From contig NZ_BFCB01000002.1 of the NCBI RefSeq assembly GCF_003569045.1, positions 496,001 to 560,000 on the forward strand: a stretch of 64,000 nt of DNA, read 5' to 3'. The translations under genes and the position numbers were made by a program. A model generated the notes under the pieces. The model searched no databases and was not told the DNA's origin. It worked only from the letters and a program-made list of their open reading frames with translations. Origin of the DNA: Aggregatilinea lenta. GTDB taxonomy: Bacteria > Chloroflexota > Anaerolineae > Aggregatilineales > Aggregatilineaceae. Positions 43,768 to 52,445 of the stretch are shown here, piece after piece. How positions within the stretch are numbered: the stretch's first letter is position 1; the number at the start of each line of letters is the position of its first letter.

Positions 43768-44823
43768 GTGACCGCCGATTCAGCCCGCCGCTATCCCGCG
43801 CTCGACATCGTATGCCAGGCGCCCGCCGACCGCCTGAACGAAGACGCCTGGGTGGCGACCACCGCCGGAACGCTGGGCGAAACGCTGATCGTCGCGGCCA
43901 TCGACGGCGCGACCACCCGCCTCACCCCGCCGCCCTTACAGCGCCACCTGGACGCCAGCGGCCACAAGCTGACGCCCGCCGCCTACGCCGCGCGCACCAT
44001 CCGCGACGGGCTGCTGCGGCACACCGCCGACGCCGCGCCGGGCGATCTGCGCACGCTGCTGCTGGCCGCCAACGACGATTTGGGCCGCGAGATGACCGCG
44101 CTGTTCGGCGCGCTGGCGCTGGATCGCATGGGTTTCCCTGACGAGGTTTACAACGCGCTCAAGAGCGATTCGCGCTACGTGCGGCTGGGCCTGCCCGCGT
44201 GTGTGGCGACCGTGGTCGAGTACGATCCCGACGCGGACACGTTGCGCTTCGTCAGTGCGGGCGATACGGCGCTGCTGGTCGTCCGGCGCGACGGCAGCGT
44301 GGAGATCCCGACTGAAAATCAGGTCGAGCAGCACGACAATCATGTGCTCAAAGCAGCGCTGGCGCTGCGCAGCGCCAAGCCCGATCTGACGTTCCGCGAG
44401 CTGGTGCAGCAGCCGCAGATCCGCAAACAGAACCTGAACACCGGCTTGAAGCACAATTACGTGGACGAGCACGGCCTGCCCCAGCCGCACCAGGGTATCG
44501 GCGCGGTCAACGGCCAGCCGGAACTGCGCTACTTTTTGCAGCACGGCGAAATCGAGCTGAACGACGTGGCGTACGTGTGCGTGATGACCGACGGCCTGGA
44601 ATGGCCTGCCAGCGCCGACGAGATCTTCAGCGAGCACCCCGGCGACGCCCGCGCCCAACGCGAGGAGCGGCGCGCGTTCATGGCGGCGGAAATCGGCAGG
44701 CGCGGGCTGGCGGGTTACCTCACGCTGCTGCGCGAGGTCGAGGACCGCGACGGGGATCACGAGAACTACCCACGCATGAAGACGCACGACGACGCGACCG
44801 GCGTCCTGCTGCGCTTCCCCTAG
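43768..44823 (+). CDS. PP2C-like protein phosphatase domain protein
   Basis: A 351-aa cytosolic protein. PP2C hallmarks appear in order: RLNEDAW (22-28), AAIDGAT (D46, G47), VSAGDTALLV, VMTDGLEWP and the metal-binding HDDATGVLL near the end. Standard PP2C enzymes are Mn/Mg-dependent Ser/Thr phosphatases. The spacing is looser than usual and a long segment is inserted between the GDTALLV and TDG motifs (about 175-270), so the substrate or even activity is uncertain. The GTG start at 43768 is supported by AGGAG 10 nt upstream. It stands alone between tRNA-Gly and a convergent secreted-protein gene. No partner kinase is seen in the window. Confidence 0.75.
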   Translation: MTADSARRYPALDIVCQAPADRLNEDAWVATTAGTLGETLIVAAIDGATTRLTPPPLQRHLDASGHKLTPAAYAARTIRDGLLRHTADAAPGDLRTLLLAANDDLGREMTALFGALALDRMGFPDEVYNALKSDSRYVRLGLPACVATVVEYDPDADTLRFVSAGDTALLVVRRDGSVEIPTENQVEQHDNHVLKAALALRSAKPDLTFRELVQQPQIRKQNLNTGLKHNYVDEHGLPQPHQGIGAVNGQPELRYFLQHGEIELNDVAYVCVMTDGLEWPASADEIFSEHPGDARAQREERRAFMAAEIGRRGLAGYLTLLREVEDRDGDHENYPRMKTHDDATGVLLRFP

Positions 44824-44851
44824 CGACAACAACGCCCCTGGCCCATATGCG

Positions 44852-44882
44852 AAAAACCCGGCTCTGTGCGGAACCGGGTTTC
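44852..44882. terminator. Bidirectional terminator between convergent genes
   Basis: AACCCGG and CCGGGTT pair across an 11-12 nt loop, with AAAAA on the left and TTTCTGT on the right. It is better as a terminator for the minus-strand gene. Confidence 0.75.
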
Positions 44883-44914
44883 TGTCACATCTTGCGGCAG
44901 GCTCCCCGCTGCGC

Positions 44915-45886
44915 TTATTCCGTAACGACGTCTGGCGCGGTGATCGGCCCGATCTCGGCATTGACATCGCTGAATGCCTGCGTCTGCTGCTGGTCGAAGC
45001 GCAGGTCGAGCGTCACGCCTTCCGGCAGTTGATCCGGCGAGAGGGTGTGACCGTCGACGCCCTCCGCCGCGATCAGCATGGTCGCGTTCACTTCAAGCGC
45101 GTTGTTATCCGCATCCAGCGAGACGCTTAACGCCATACCCGCTTCGCTCGCTACGCTCAGGATCGCTTCCACGGTCGGATTCACACCCTCCGGCGAGCCT
45201 GCCATCACCGCCAGCACGCTTTCCGGCCCGTCGAAGCCCACGGTGATCACGTCCACCGCCGTGCCGTCTTCAGTCGTGCCCGGCTCGATCGTTACGCTGG
45301 TCGCAGCGGAGCGTACCAGATCCTCATCGTCGAACAGGGCGCTGTCTTCAACCAGATCACCCAATTCCAGCAGCGACAGGATCTCGTCCGCGTCGGGATC
45401 GTCCACCACGATCCAACCTTCCGCCAGCACGGGCAGATCAGGGTTCGGCTCGGCATACGCAGCACTCACGTACAGTGTGCCATCCACGTAGATCGCGTCC
45501 GCGTCGATCGTCACGCTGTCCACGTCTTCCTGCCCGTCCTGCACGCGGGTGGCCGTCTCGATTGCGGTCACCGTCGCGGAAAAGTCGCGCGTGTCGCCCG
45601 TTTGCACGTAGACCGCCGTCCGGGTGAGATCGGAAACCTGCTGCTGCGTCTGGGTCTCGCCCTGGTACACGATCACCGTGTCGCGCACGTAAAGCACCGT
45701 CGCGTCCTCGTGATAATTGGCGTACCCGTTCTGGACGTCACGCGCGACAAACACGCGGTCCAGCAGGGCCTGCTCGTCAGCGCTCAGCGGGCTGTCGCCC
45801 TGGGCGCGCGCCGGGATCGACGCCGCTGCCAGCACGGACACGAGCACCAGCGCGGCCAGTGTCAAGCGAGTGATGAATCGCATCAT
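44915..45886 (-). CDS. Secreted protein of unknown function
   Basis: A 323-aa protein with a signal peptide (RFITRLTLAALVLVSVLAAA, probable cleavage after ARA near residue 28). The mature protein is acidic and beta-rich, without Cys and without a domain I can name. A QGETQTQQQVSDL segment and a DPDADEILSLLELGDLVED segment stand out. LppX/LprG-like lipid-binding folds can look like this, but the lipobox is lacking, so that is only a guess. The ATG at 45886 is preceded by GAGGATG. It is between the PP2C-like gene and the phosphomutase gene and has its own terminator. Confidence 0.7.
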   Translation of the reverse strand: MMRFITRLTLAALVLVSVLAAASIPARAQGDSPLSADEQALLDRVFVARDVQNGYANYHEDATVLYVRDTVIVYQGETQTQQQVSDLTRTAVYVQTGDTRDFSATVTAIETATRVQDGQEDVDSVTIDADAIYVDGTLYVSAAYAEPNPDLPVLAEGWIVVDDPDADEILSLLELGDLVEDSALFDDEDLVRSAATSVTIEPGTTEDGTAVDVITVGFDGPESVLAVMAGSPEGVNPTVEAILSVASEAGMALSVSLDADNNALEVNATMLIAAEGVDGHTLSPDQLPEGVTLDLRFDQQQTQAFSDVNAEIGPITAPDVVTE

Positions 45887-46033
45887 ATTGGCATCCTCTA
45901 TGAGTTCAAACAAGCACACGTTCTCTCATTGTAGGCGAATTTTCGTTCGCGTGCCCGCTAAAAAGTGATAAGGGTCGATAAAATCTTGAAAATACGGCGG
46001 GCAACGCCAGTGATCGGTGTTCAGCTAAAACGA

Positions 46034-46069
46034 AAAACGTCCCTGCCGTATCAGTACAGCAGGGACGTC
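46034..46069 (-). terminator. Terminator after the phosphomutase gene
   Basis: On the minus strand ACGTCCCTGC and GCAGGGACGT form a 10-bp stem, followed by TTTTTCGTTTT. Confidence 0.9.
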
Positions 46070-46116
46070 AACATGCGTTTCGTTCTGGCGAACCGCCAGC
46101 AGTTCATCGCTAGCGG

Positions 46117-47487
46117 CTAAAACGGCTCCACCTCAGGATACGCCTGCACGAGCGCCTCGCGCACGATGTCCTTGTAACTCAGCGCGTCGCCGAGCGTCTC
46201 GCCCTCGAAGCGCAGACTGAGCACCGGCTCCGTATTGGACGCGCGCAGCAGCCCCCAGCCGCGCTCGAACGTGATGCGGATGCCGTCCACGTCGTTCATG
46301 GCGTACTGCCCGTCGAGCGCCTGCTGCACCGCGCCGATGACGCGCGCCTTCTGGTCGTCCGGGCAGTGCGGACGATACTCCGGCGTGGCGTACAGCGTCG
46401 GCACGGTCGCCATCAGCGCGGAAAGCGGCTGATCCTGCTCCGTCACAAGCTGCACGATGCGCGCCCCGACGAAGATCCCATCGTCGAAGCCGTAGTAGCC
46501 ATCGCCCAAAAAGATGTGGCCGCTCATTTCCCCGCCCAACAGCGCGCCCTCTTCGGCCATTTTCGCCTTGATCATCGAATGGCCGGATTTCCAGATCAAC
46601 GGACTGCCGCCCGCCTTGGCGATCTCGTCGAACAGCACTTGCGTGCTGAGCACGTCGCCCACGACCATCGCGCCGGGGTTGCGCTTGAGGATGTCACGCG
46701 CCAACAGCACCAGGATGCGGTCCGCGCCGACGACATTACCGCGCTCGTCCACCACACCCACGCGGTCGGCGTCGCCGTCATACGCGAGGCCCAGGTCCGC
46801 GCCCTGCTCCTGCACGATGCGCACCAGGTCGCGCAGGTTATCCGCGTTCTGCGGATCGGGCTGGTGGTGCGGGTACGTGCCGTCCGGCTTGCAATACAGA
46901 CAGATCACGGTATGGCCAAGCGCCTCCAGCAGCGCCGGGCCATAGATCCCGCCGATGCCGTTGCCCGCGTCCACCACGATCTTCAACGGGCGCGCGTGGT
47001 GCAGCCGACCTTCGGCCATTGCCAGATAGCGCTCGTTGGCGGTTTCATCCACGCTGGACTGGCCTTCGCCCTCGACGAAGTCGCTGGCGTCGATCATCTC
47101 GCGCAGGACCTGGATCTGGTCACCGTAGAGGTTGTCTTTGCCGATGGACAGCTTGAAGCCGTTCATCGCCGGCTTAAGGTGGCTGCCGGTGATCATCATG
47201 CCGCCCGCGTCCCCCGCTTCCACTGCACACCAGTACACGACCGGCGTCGCGGCCATGCCGATGTCGGTCACGTTGCAACCGGTCTCGACCAACCCCTTGA
47301 TCGCGGCCTCGGCCAGCGCAGGGGAACTGGTGCGGTTGTCGCGCCCGACCACCACGTCGCGCACGCCCCGGCGCTGCAAGTAGGTTCCAAACGCCTTGCC
47401 AATGCGCCACGCGGCATCATCCGTCAATGTGTCGCCGTACTTGCCGCGAATGTCGTACTGCTTAAACAGCCCCGGATCGGTCATCAT
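46117..47487 (-). CDS. Phosphomannomutase / phosphoglucomutase
   Basis: A 456-aa alpha-D-phosphohexomutase interconverting hexose 6- and 1-phosphates. All four family sites are visible: the phosphoserine loop ITGSHLKPAMNGFKL (Ser102), the metal loop YDGDADRVGVVDE, the sugar loop GGEMSGHIFLGDGY, and the phosphate loop RASNTEPVLSL. The usual sequence after the Ser is SHNP, here SHLKP, a variant of the active loop. The start is at 47487 (adjacent ATG at 47484). It lies 13 bp downstream of a sugar-1-phosphate nucleotidyltransferase gene. The pair should make a nucleotide sugar for the glycan locus, probably GDP-mannose or a relative. The exact sugar is not fixed by sequence. Confidence 0.9.
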   Translation of the reverse strand: MMTDPGLFKQYDIRGKYGDTLTDDAAWRIGKAFGTYLQRRGVRDVVVGRDNRTSSPALAEAAIKGLVETGCNVTDIGMAATPVVYWCAVEAGDAGGMMITGSHLKPAMNGFKLSIGKDNLYGDQIQVLREMIDASDFVEGEGQSSVDETANERYLAMAEGRLHHARPLKIVVDAGNGIGGIYGPALLEALGHTVICLYCKPDGTYPHHQPDPQNADNLRDLVRIVQEQGADLGLAYDGDADRVGVVDERGNVVGADRILVLLARDILKRNPGAMVVGDVLSTQVLFDEIAKAGGSPLIWKSGHSMIKAKMAEEGALLGGEMSGHIFLGDGYYGFDDGIFVGARIVQLVTEQDQPLSALMATVPTLYATPEYRPHCPDDQKARVIGAVQQALDGQYAMNDVDGIRITFERGWGLLRASNTEPVLSLRFEGETLGDALSYKDIVREALVQAYPEVEPF

Positions 47488-47500
47488 CCCACCCCCGTTC

Positions 47501-48799
47501 TCAGCCTTTCGGCTGTTCCCTGACTTGAATCGTCTGTTCGACCCACACCCGCGCGCCGTCCGGCACATCGCTTTGCACGACGGTCGTCGGGCCGATCTCG
47601 CTCTTGCGCCCGATCTTCACGCCCGGCATGGTCATCACGTTCACGCCGATGAACGCGCCCTTGCCCGCGATCAGGCCGAGCTTGTCGCGCCCGGTGCTGA
47701 CGCGCTGGCCTTTGATCGTACTGCCGACGGGGCCGTGATCGATGCGCAAATTGGCCGTGGTGCAGCTCGCGGACAGATTCACGTCATCATCCAGGATCGA
47801 GTCGAGCGCCTGACACACGTGCGTGTGCACGCCATCCGCCAGATAGCTACGCGCGACCTCGGTGCAGTAGCCAACCACCGAGCGCTCGCCGACCATCGAC
47901 TCGCGGACAAGGGCGTTGTTGCCCACGATTGCGCCCTGCCCGATGTACGCCGGGCCAACCACGGTCGCACCGTGGAACAGGCGCGCGCCCGCTTCGATCA
48001 CCACGTTGCCCTTGATCAGCACGCCTTCCTCGATGATCGCGTCTTCGGAGACGCGCGGCTCGGCGATCTGGCTCAACAGCGCGAACATCACGTCCAGCAC
48101 GTGCCACGGGAACTTGACCGCCTGCCACGGGCCACTGTAGGGCACCACCTGGAACACGTGCTCGGCCATCAGCGCGGCCATTGCGCGCTCGTAGTGGTCG
48201 TCGCTGGCGTCCGGCTTGGCATATTCGGCCTGGATTGCGTCCAGCAGACGCGCCGCGTCGGTGTGCACATGCGCGACGATGGCGACCAGATCGCTCGGCT
48301 CATTGCCCGCGCCCGGCTTCTCGATAATGTTGGTGATGCGCCCGCCCTCGCCCACTTCCAGGTAGCCACCGGGGAAATAGTCCACGACACGATATCCGGC
48401 CAGATAGCTCGATGCGCTGCCGGTCTGGTAGGCCGTCAGCATATCCTGGTGCAGCGCGATATCGGTCAGATCGTGCACCTGAGTGATGTAGATCGGTTGG
48501 TTGCCGTGCGCGTCAAGATAGGGCCGGATCTTCAGCAGCGCATCGCCCATGCCCTTTGGCTCTGGCTGGACGACCACTTCCGTCTCGATCTCCGGCAGCG
48601 TCGCGACCAGATCCGCGATCACGTCACGGTTTTCGGGATTCGCCACAATCACCGCCTGCTCGATGCCGAGCTGCGCGTAGCGTTCGAGCTGCAAGCTCAA
48701 CAGTGGGCGGCCCATGAACTTGATCAACGACTTTTCTTCCAGCGGCCACAGGCGCGAACTCGCGCCCCCGGCCAGCACAACGAGCAGCGGTGTCCTCAC
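47501..48799 (-). CDS. Sugar-1-phosphate nucleotidyltransferase with left-handed beta-helix domain
   Basis: A 432-aa two-domain protein. The N-terminal Rossmann-like domain begins LLVVLAGGASSRLWPLEEKS, the NTP-transferase motif, with the metal region ITQVHDLTD. The C-terminal domain (about 230-420) has hexapeptide repeats of a left-handed beta-helix (IIEEGVLIKGNVVIEAGARL and similar), giving a GlmU-like or GlgC-like layout. The usual PK of the signature is replaced by KSLIKF, and VHD stands where many enzymes have GDxL, so substrate prediction is uncertain. The GTG at 48799 is preceded by GGGAGG at good spacing. It is the first gene of a two-gene unit with the phosphomutase. Confidence 0.83.
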   Translation of the reverse strand: MRTPLLVVLAGGASSRLWPLEEKSLIKFMGRPLLSLQLERYAQLGIEQAVIVANPENRDVIADLVATLPEIETEVVVQPEPKGMGDALLKIRPYLDAHGNQPIYITQVHDLTDIALHQDMLTAYQTGSASSYLAGYRVVDYFPGGYLEVGEGGRITNIIEKPGAGNEPSDLVAIVAHVHTDAARLLDAIQAEYAKPDASDDHYERAMAALMAEHVFQVVPYSGPWQAVKFPWHVLDVMFALLSQIAEPRVSEDAIIEEGVLIKGNVVIEAGARLFHGATVVGPAYIGQGAIVGNNALVRESMVGERSVVGYCTEVARSYLADGVHTHVCQALDSILDDDVNLSASCTTANLRIDHGPVGSTIKGQRVSTGRDKLGLIAGKGAFIGVNVMTMPGVKIGRKSEIGPTTVVQSDVPDGARVWVEQTIQVREQPKG

Positions 48800-48858
48800 G
48801 GTTGGTCCTCCCTGGTCCTGCAGCGGGTCCCGCAGGTCCCTCTCAGAAATGAAGTCTC

Positions 48859-48876
48859 CCCGTAGCAAGCTACGGG
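48859..48876. repeat. Perfect hairpin CCCGTAGC-AA-GCTACGGG
   Basis: An 8-bp stem with a two-base centre lies in the nucleotidyltransferase leader. A related hairpin, CGCAGC-AA-GCTGCG, is at 48904-48917. The two share the AGCAAGCT core. Confidence 0.6.
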
Positions 48877-48963
48877 TATTACTCTCAAAACCTTCTACAG
48901 GCTCGCAGCAAGCTGCGCGGTATGAGACCGTTTCATAAATCACACTCGCAATAAGGCATCGTT

Positions 48964-48993
48964 ATTGTAGTGTGACGCGCGGCTGGCGTCCAA
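48964..48993 (-). promoter_or_regulatory. Promoter of the nucleotidyltransferase-phosphomutase unit
   Basis: TTGGAC (48988-48993), 18-nt spacer, TACAAT (48964-48969). It gives a leader of about 160 nt with two hairpins. Confidence 0.55.
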
Positions 48994-49082
48994 TCAGGCA
49001 GGGATTGAAGATCGGGGACTAGGAATTGGGGACTAGGGATCAGGGGTTAGAGAAAGTCCTGGCCATTTCCCGCCGTTTTTCG

Positions 49083-49171
49083 TAGGAGTAGAGCTTGCCC
49101 TACCCGGTTTTGCGCACGGCGGAGGAGCAACGACCCCAGTTGTTTTGTAGGGGCGGGTTGCAAACCCGCCC
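49083..49171. repeat. Family A repeat, tandem form
   Basis: It starts GTAGGAGTAGAGCTTGCCCT, then CGGTTTTGCGCACGG, and ends with GTAGGGGCGGGTT / AACCCGCCC. The last part is a perfect palindrome (49151-49171) nearly identical to 14994-15014. Confidence 0.65.
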
Positions 49172-49201
49172 TGTCTTTACTCTCCCCTATTCCCTGTCCC
49201 G

Positions 49202-49906
49202 CTACTGCAAGCGGCGGCGATCCTGCCCGTGGCGCAGGTAAACCTGCCCGCCCTCCTGCGGCTGCCCGACCATCATGCGCAGCACCAGCGATCCTAGCGC
49301 CCCTGCGACGAAGCCGCCCACATGCGCCCAGACCGCCACGCCGGAGGTCTGCGCCGTCTGCACGCCGAGCGACGCAATGCCGTTAATGAACTGCTCCAGA
49401 AACCAGATCCCCAGGAACATGTAGGCGGGCAGCGCGAACAACCAGTACCCGATCAGCACGCGCACGCGGTTGGTCGGGTACATCAGGATGTACGCGCCCA
49501 GCACGCCGGAGATCGCGCCGCTCGCGCCGATACTGGGTATCGTCGAGTCGAAATTGAATATGATGTGTGTCGCGCTGGCCGCCAGCCCCGTGCCCAGGTA
49601 GAACAGCAGGTACATCAGCGAGCCAAAGCGCCGCTCCACATTGTCGCCAAAAATCCACAGGAACAGCATGTTGCCACCCACGTGCGCCAGACCGCCGTGC
49701 AAGAACATCGAGGTCAGCAGCGTAAACACATCCTTGCCATGCTCGATCTCGACGGGGATCACGCCGTAGGTAAATATGAAGTTTTCCAACGCACGCGTCC
49801 CCAGCGTGCTTTCGTACAGAAACACTAGCACGTTGATAATGACCAGGATCAAGGTGACGACAGGAAATTTCCCGTTTCGTTCGTTCTCGTCGCCGATGGG
49901 GAACAT
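49202..49906 (-). CDS. Rhomboid-family intramembrane serine protease
   Basis: A 234-aa protein with six or seven membrane helices. The catalytic dyad is Ser129 in GASGAISG and His195 in AHVGGFVAGAL. HGGLAHVGGNMLFLW provides the conserved His and Asn of the oxyanion region. It cleaves membrane proteins inside the bilayer; the substrates are unknown. The ATG at 49906 is preceded by AAGGAG. A short basic tail follows the last helix (RHGQDRRRLQ). It is downstream of a lone response regulator with a terminator between them, so it probably has its own promoter. Confidence 0.94.
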   Translation of the reverse strand: MFPIGDENERNGKFPVVTLILVIINVLVFLYESTLGTRALENFIFTYGVIPVEIEHGKDVFTLLTSMFLHGGLAHVGGNMLFLWIFGDNVERRFGSLMYLLFYLGTGLAASATHIIFNFDSTIPSIGASGAISGVLGAYILMYPTNRVRVLIGYWLFALPAYMFLGIWFLEQFINGIASLGVQTAQTSGVAVWAHVGGFVAGALGSLVLRMMVGQPQEGGQVYLRHGQDRRRLQ

Positions 49907-50005
49907 TGCGCGCTCCTTCGTCTTTGCAAGCGTCATTTGCCGCACACAGCTTGCACAGACTGTAGCACAAAGGCTTTCGGGCCGGGACGACCGGTGGACG
50001 CGCAA

Positions 50006-50036
50006 CAAAAAAGCCCGCACCGGAAACGGTGTGAGC
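50006..50036 (-). terminator. Terminator after the response-regulator gene
   Basis: On the minus strand GCTCACACCG and CGGTGCGGGC form a stem with one mismatch and a TTTC loop, followed by TTTTTTG. Confidence 0.8.
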
Positions 50037-50074
50037 CTGTGGTCAACTTGTGAAGCGCTGTGCGTGGGGGCGAC

Positions 50075-50458
50075 TCAGTCCTCAGTGACCGGATCGAGAT
50101 CCAGCATCCGGCGCACCTTCGCGACAAGGTCATGGTGCAGGATCGGCTTGGGCAGATAGTCGCTGGCCCCGGCGTCCATGCCGCTCATAACGCTCTTGGC
50201 ATCGCCGCGCGCAGAGAGGATCAAGATGGGGGTCTGGGTCGTTTCCTGGCGCTGCCGCAGCACGCGGCACAGCTCGATTCCGTCCATGCCGGGCATCATC
50301 ACGTCGAGAATGATGAGATCGGGCGTATCGTGATCGAGCACGACCAGCGCTTGCTCGGCGTCCTTGGCTTTCAGGACCTCGAACCCGCCCCGCTCTAGCA
50401 TGATACCAATGAGTGTCAACGCGCCGATTTCGTCGTCAACAACGAGGATACGCTTCAT
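50075..50458 (-). CDS. Single-domain (CheY-like) response regulator
   Basis: A 127-aa receiver domain only. The acidic pair is D8/D9 in VVDDE, the phosphoacceptor is D52 in LIILDVMMPG, and the switch residue is Ser82 in LILSARGD. The conserved Lys104 is in YLPKP. There is no output domain, so it must work by protein contact, possibly downstream of a hybrid kinase not in this window. The ATG at 50458 has GGGAG upstream. A terminator follows. Confidence 0.92.
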   Translation of the reverse strand: MKRILVVDDEIGALTLIGIMLERGGFEVLKAKDAEQALVVLDHDTPDLIILDVMMPGMDGIELCRVLRQRQETTQTPILILSARGDAKSVMSGMDAGASDYLPKPILHHDLVAKVRRMLDLDPVTED

Positions 50459-50772
50459 AACCCGGTGTCTCCCTCTGTGACTGCGAGCGATGAGTCTCGC
50501 GTCTGGGACTAGTGTAACATGTAAAGGATACCGCAACCAGCATTGAACTGTATCGCAGCCTGATTCATCGCTTGTGCAGTCTCTCGTGTCCTGTGCCTGT
50601 TATACAACGCTTTAGAACGGTGCGCTAGCCTTACTACACCAAAAAATTATGAATTTCCTGATTTTCGCTTAATGTTCAAACAATCTTTATATGATTCGTA
50701 AAGCGGCATCGCGCTTTCGGCATCCGGCCTCTATAATTCGCGTCCGGGCCTGAACCTGCGAGGAGGAACGTT
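50459..50772. other. Intergenic region of 314 bp between divergent genes
   Basis: It holds the leaders of the response regulator (minus) and trmI (plus). An A+T-rich stretch lies around 50640-50700. A -10-like TATAAT is at 50732-50737 for the plus strand. No other feature was seen. Confidence 0.5.
50732..50737 (+). promoter_or_regulatory. -10 box upstream of trmI
   Basis: TATAAT lies 35 bp before the GTG start. No matching -35 element was found at the usual distance. Confidence 0.35.
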
Positions 50773-51642
50773 GTGCCATTACCGGACGGAACGCACGTCG
50801 CCTATGGGGACATTATCCTGCTGATCGGCAAGGATCTGCGGCAGTTTATCCGCACGGTCAAGGAGGGGCAGCGCTTCGAGTGCCACCTGGGCTACATCGA
50901 GTACGACGCGCTGGTCGGCACGCCCTACGGCGGCCAGGTTCCGACGCACATGGGGCACAAGCTGTTCGTACTGGTTCCCCACACCGAAGACATCATCCTG
51001 CACCTGCAGCGCCTGGGCCAGATCATCTACCCCAAGGACCTGGGCTATATCGCGCTCAAGCTCGGCATCCACCCCGGATCGCGCGTGATCGAGGCCGGGA
51101 CCGGCAGCGGCGCATTGACCATGACGCTGGCGATGCTGGTCGGCGACCAGGGCCACGTCTACACCTACGAGCGGCGCAACAACATGCTGACGCGCGCCAT
51201 CGCCAACCTGCGGCGCATGGACCTGCTGGACCGGGTGACTTTCCACGAAAAAGACATCGAAGAGGGCTTCGAGGAGACGGACGTGCACGCGTTGTTCCTG
51301 GACGTGCGCGAACCGGCGGACTACCTGCCCCAGGCACGCGCGGCGCTGCGCGGCGGCGGGTTCTTCGGTGCGCTCGTGCCTACCATGAATCAAGTATTGG
51401 ATCTGGCCCAGCCGCTCTACGACGGGCCGTGGTACATGCTGCAAATCGAGGAGCTGCTGCTGCGCACGTACAAAACCCACCCGCAGCGCATACGCCCTGA
51501 CGAGCAGATGGTCGGGCACACGGGCTACCTGATCTTCGCGCGGGCTGTGGAGCGGGAGACACGCGGCGCGGCTCCCGAAGAGACGCCGGACGACGCGCCA
51601 GTCGAGACGAGTGAGGATGGCGATCCCGGTGAGGCGGACTAG
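50773..51642 (+). CDS. trmI: tRNA (adenine-N1)-methyltransferase, TrmI type
   Basis: Methylates A58 (and in some lineages A57) in the T-loop of tRNA. The 289-aa protein has a small N-terminal beta domain and a class I SAM domain with VIEAGTGSGALTMTLAMLVG (motif I) and YERRNNMLTRAIANL. The LDVREPADYLPQARAALRGG segment contains the active-site strand. An acidic C-terminal tail of about 30 aa is present. The GTG start is preceded by GAGGAGG. It is convergent with bL25, the two sharing one terminator region. It is found in bacteria and archaea, often as a homotetramer. Confidence 0.94.
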   Translation: MPLPDGTHVAYGDIILLIGKDLRQFIRTVKEGQRFECHLGYIEYDALVGTPYGGQVPTHMGHKLFVLVPHTEDIILHLQRLGQIIYPKDLGYIALKLGIHPGSRVIEAGTGSGALTMTLAMLVGDQGHVYTYERRNNMLTRAIANLRRMDLLDRVTFHEKDIEEGFEETDVHALFLDVREPADYLPQARAALRGGGFFGALVPTMNQVLDLAQPLYDGPWYMLQIEELLLRTYKTHPQRIRPDEQMVGHTGYLIFARAVERETRGAAPEETPDDAPVETSEDGDPGEAD

Positions 51643-51734
51643 AGTCTCCGCCCTGGTGCATGACCTCGTGCCAGCCCTGGACAACGCCAGCGAATGGTCG
51701 CCCAAACCTTCTGCGGCCAACTCCTTTACAACAC

Positions 51735-51760
51735 AAAACGGGACCCTGTGCGGGTCCCGT
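51735..51760 (-). terminator. Terminator between trmI and the bL25 gene
   Basis: ACGGGACCC and GGGTCCCGT form a 9-bp stem with a TGTGC loop. On the minus strand TTTTG follows, so it mainly ends the bL25 transcript. Confidence 0.85.
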
Positions 51761-51788
51761 TGGCATAGCAGATGGAAAGGCGGGAAGA

Positions 51789-52445
51789 CTAGTCTTCCTC
51801 TTCCTCTTCTTCCTCGCGGCGACGGATTAGCTCAGGCTCGGACTCACGGCCCGCACCTTCCTCCGCTTCCTCTTCCTCAGCCTCAGGCGCGGTGAGGTAG
51901 CTCGTCGTCACAATAATTTCTTCCGGATCGGCGTGGTAGGTGACGCCAGGCAGCGCGGGCAGATCCGCGACTGTGACCATGTCGCCGACTTCCTTCAGAT
52001 CGTCGATATTCACTTCAATCGACGCGGGCAGGTTACCCGGCAGGCACTCGACCGTAATCGAGGTCTTCTCATGCGTATAAGCGCCGCCAGCATCTTCCAG
52101 CGCCGCGCCCTCGCCCACCAGCGAAATTGGGATCTCAGTACGAATGACCACGTCCATACGGACGCGATAGAAGTCGAGGTGCAGGACGTCACCGCGCACC
52201 GGACGGCGCTGGACGTTGCGAACGAGCACGTTAAAGGTGTCGCCCTCGACATCCAGGTTAATCAACTGCGAGCCACCGGCCTGCCGCAGCTTCGGGCGCA
52301 GTTCGAGCCAGTCGACCGTCAGCGACAGCGGTTCGAAGCCGGGACCATAAAGCACCGCCGGGATCTTGCCCTCGCTGCGCAGGTGACGCACATGCTTGCC
52401 AGTGATTTCACGCTTGGTCGCTTGAAGGTTAATGGTTTCAGCCAT
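51789..52445 (-). CDS. rplY: 50S ribosomal protein bL25, long (Ctc/TL5) form
   Basis: Binds 5S rRNA in the large subunit. The N-terminal L25 domain begins INLQATKREITGKHVRHLRS with IPAVLYGPG and the RNA-contact VLHLDFYRV. The C-terminal TL5/Ctc beta domain has VECLPGNLPASIEVNI, followed by a long Glu-rich tail (about 185-218). Length is 218 aa, the Ctc form rather than the 95-aa E. coli form. The ATG at 52445 is preceded by GAGGAGAACG. A sigma70 promoter about 185 nt upstream gives a long leader. It stands alone, without the pth neighbour common in other phyla. Confidence 0.95.
   Translation of the reverse strand: MAETINLQATKREITGKHVRHLRSEGKIPAVLYGPGFEPLSLTVDWLELRPKLRQAGGSQLINLDVEGDTFNVLVRNVQRRPVRGDVLHLDFYRVRMDVVIRTEIPISLVGEGAALEDAGGAYTHEKTSITVECLPGNLPASIEVNIDDLKEVGDMVTVADLPALPGVTYHADPEEIIVTTSYLTAPEAEEEEAEEGAGRESEPELIRRREEEEEEED

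Larger units (their letters stand above)
48800..49201. other. Intergenic region of about 400 bp: promoter, hairpins and repeats
   Basis: This gap separates the rhomboid gene from the nucleotidyltransferase, both on minus. It contains the nucleotidyltransferase promoter (48964-48993), two small hairpins in its leader (48859-48876 and 48904-48917, each with a CAAG-type centre), a short tandem-like GGGGACTAGG repeat (about 49016-49047) and a family A copy. No gene was seen. Confidence 0.7.
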
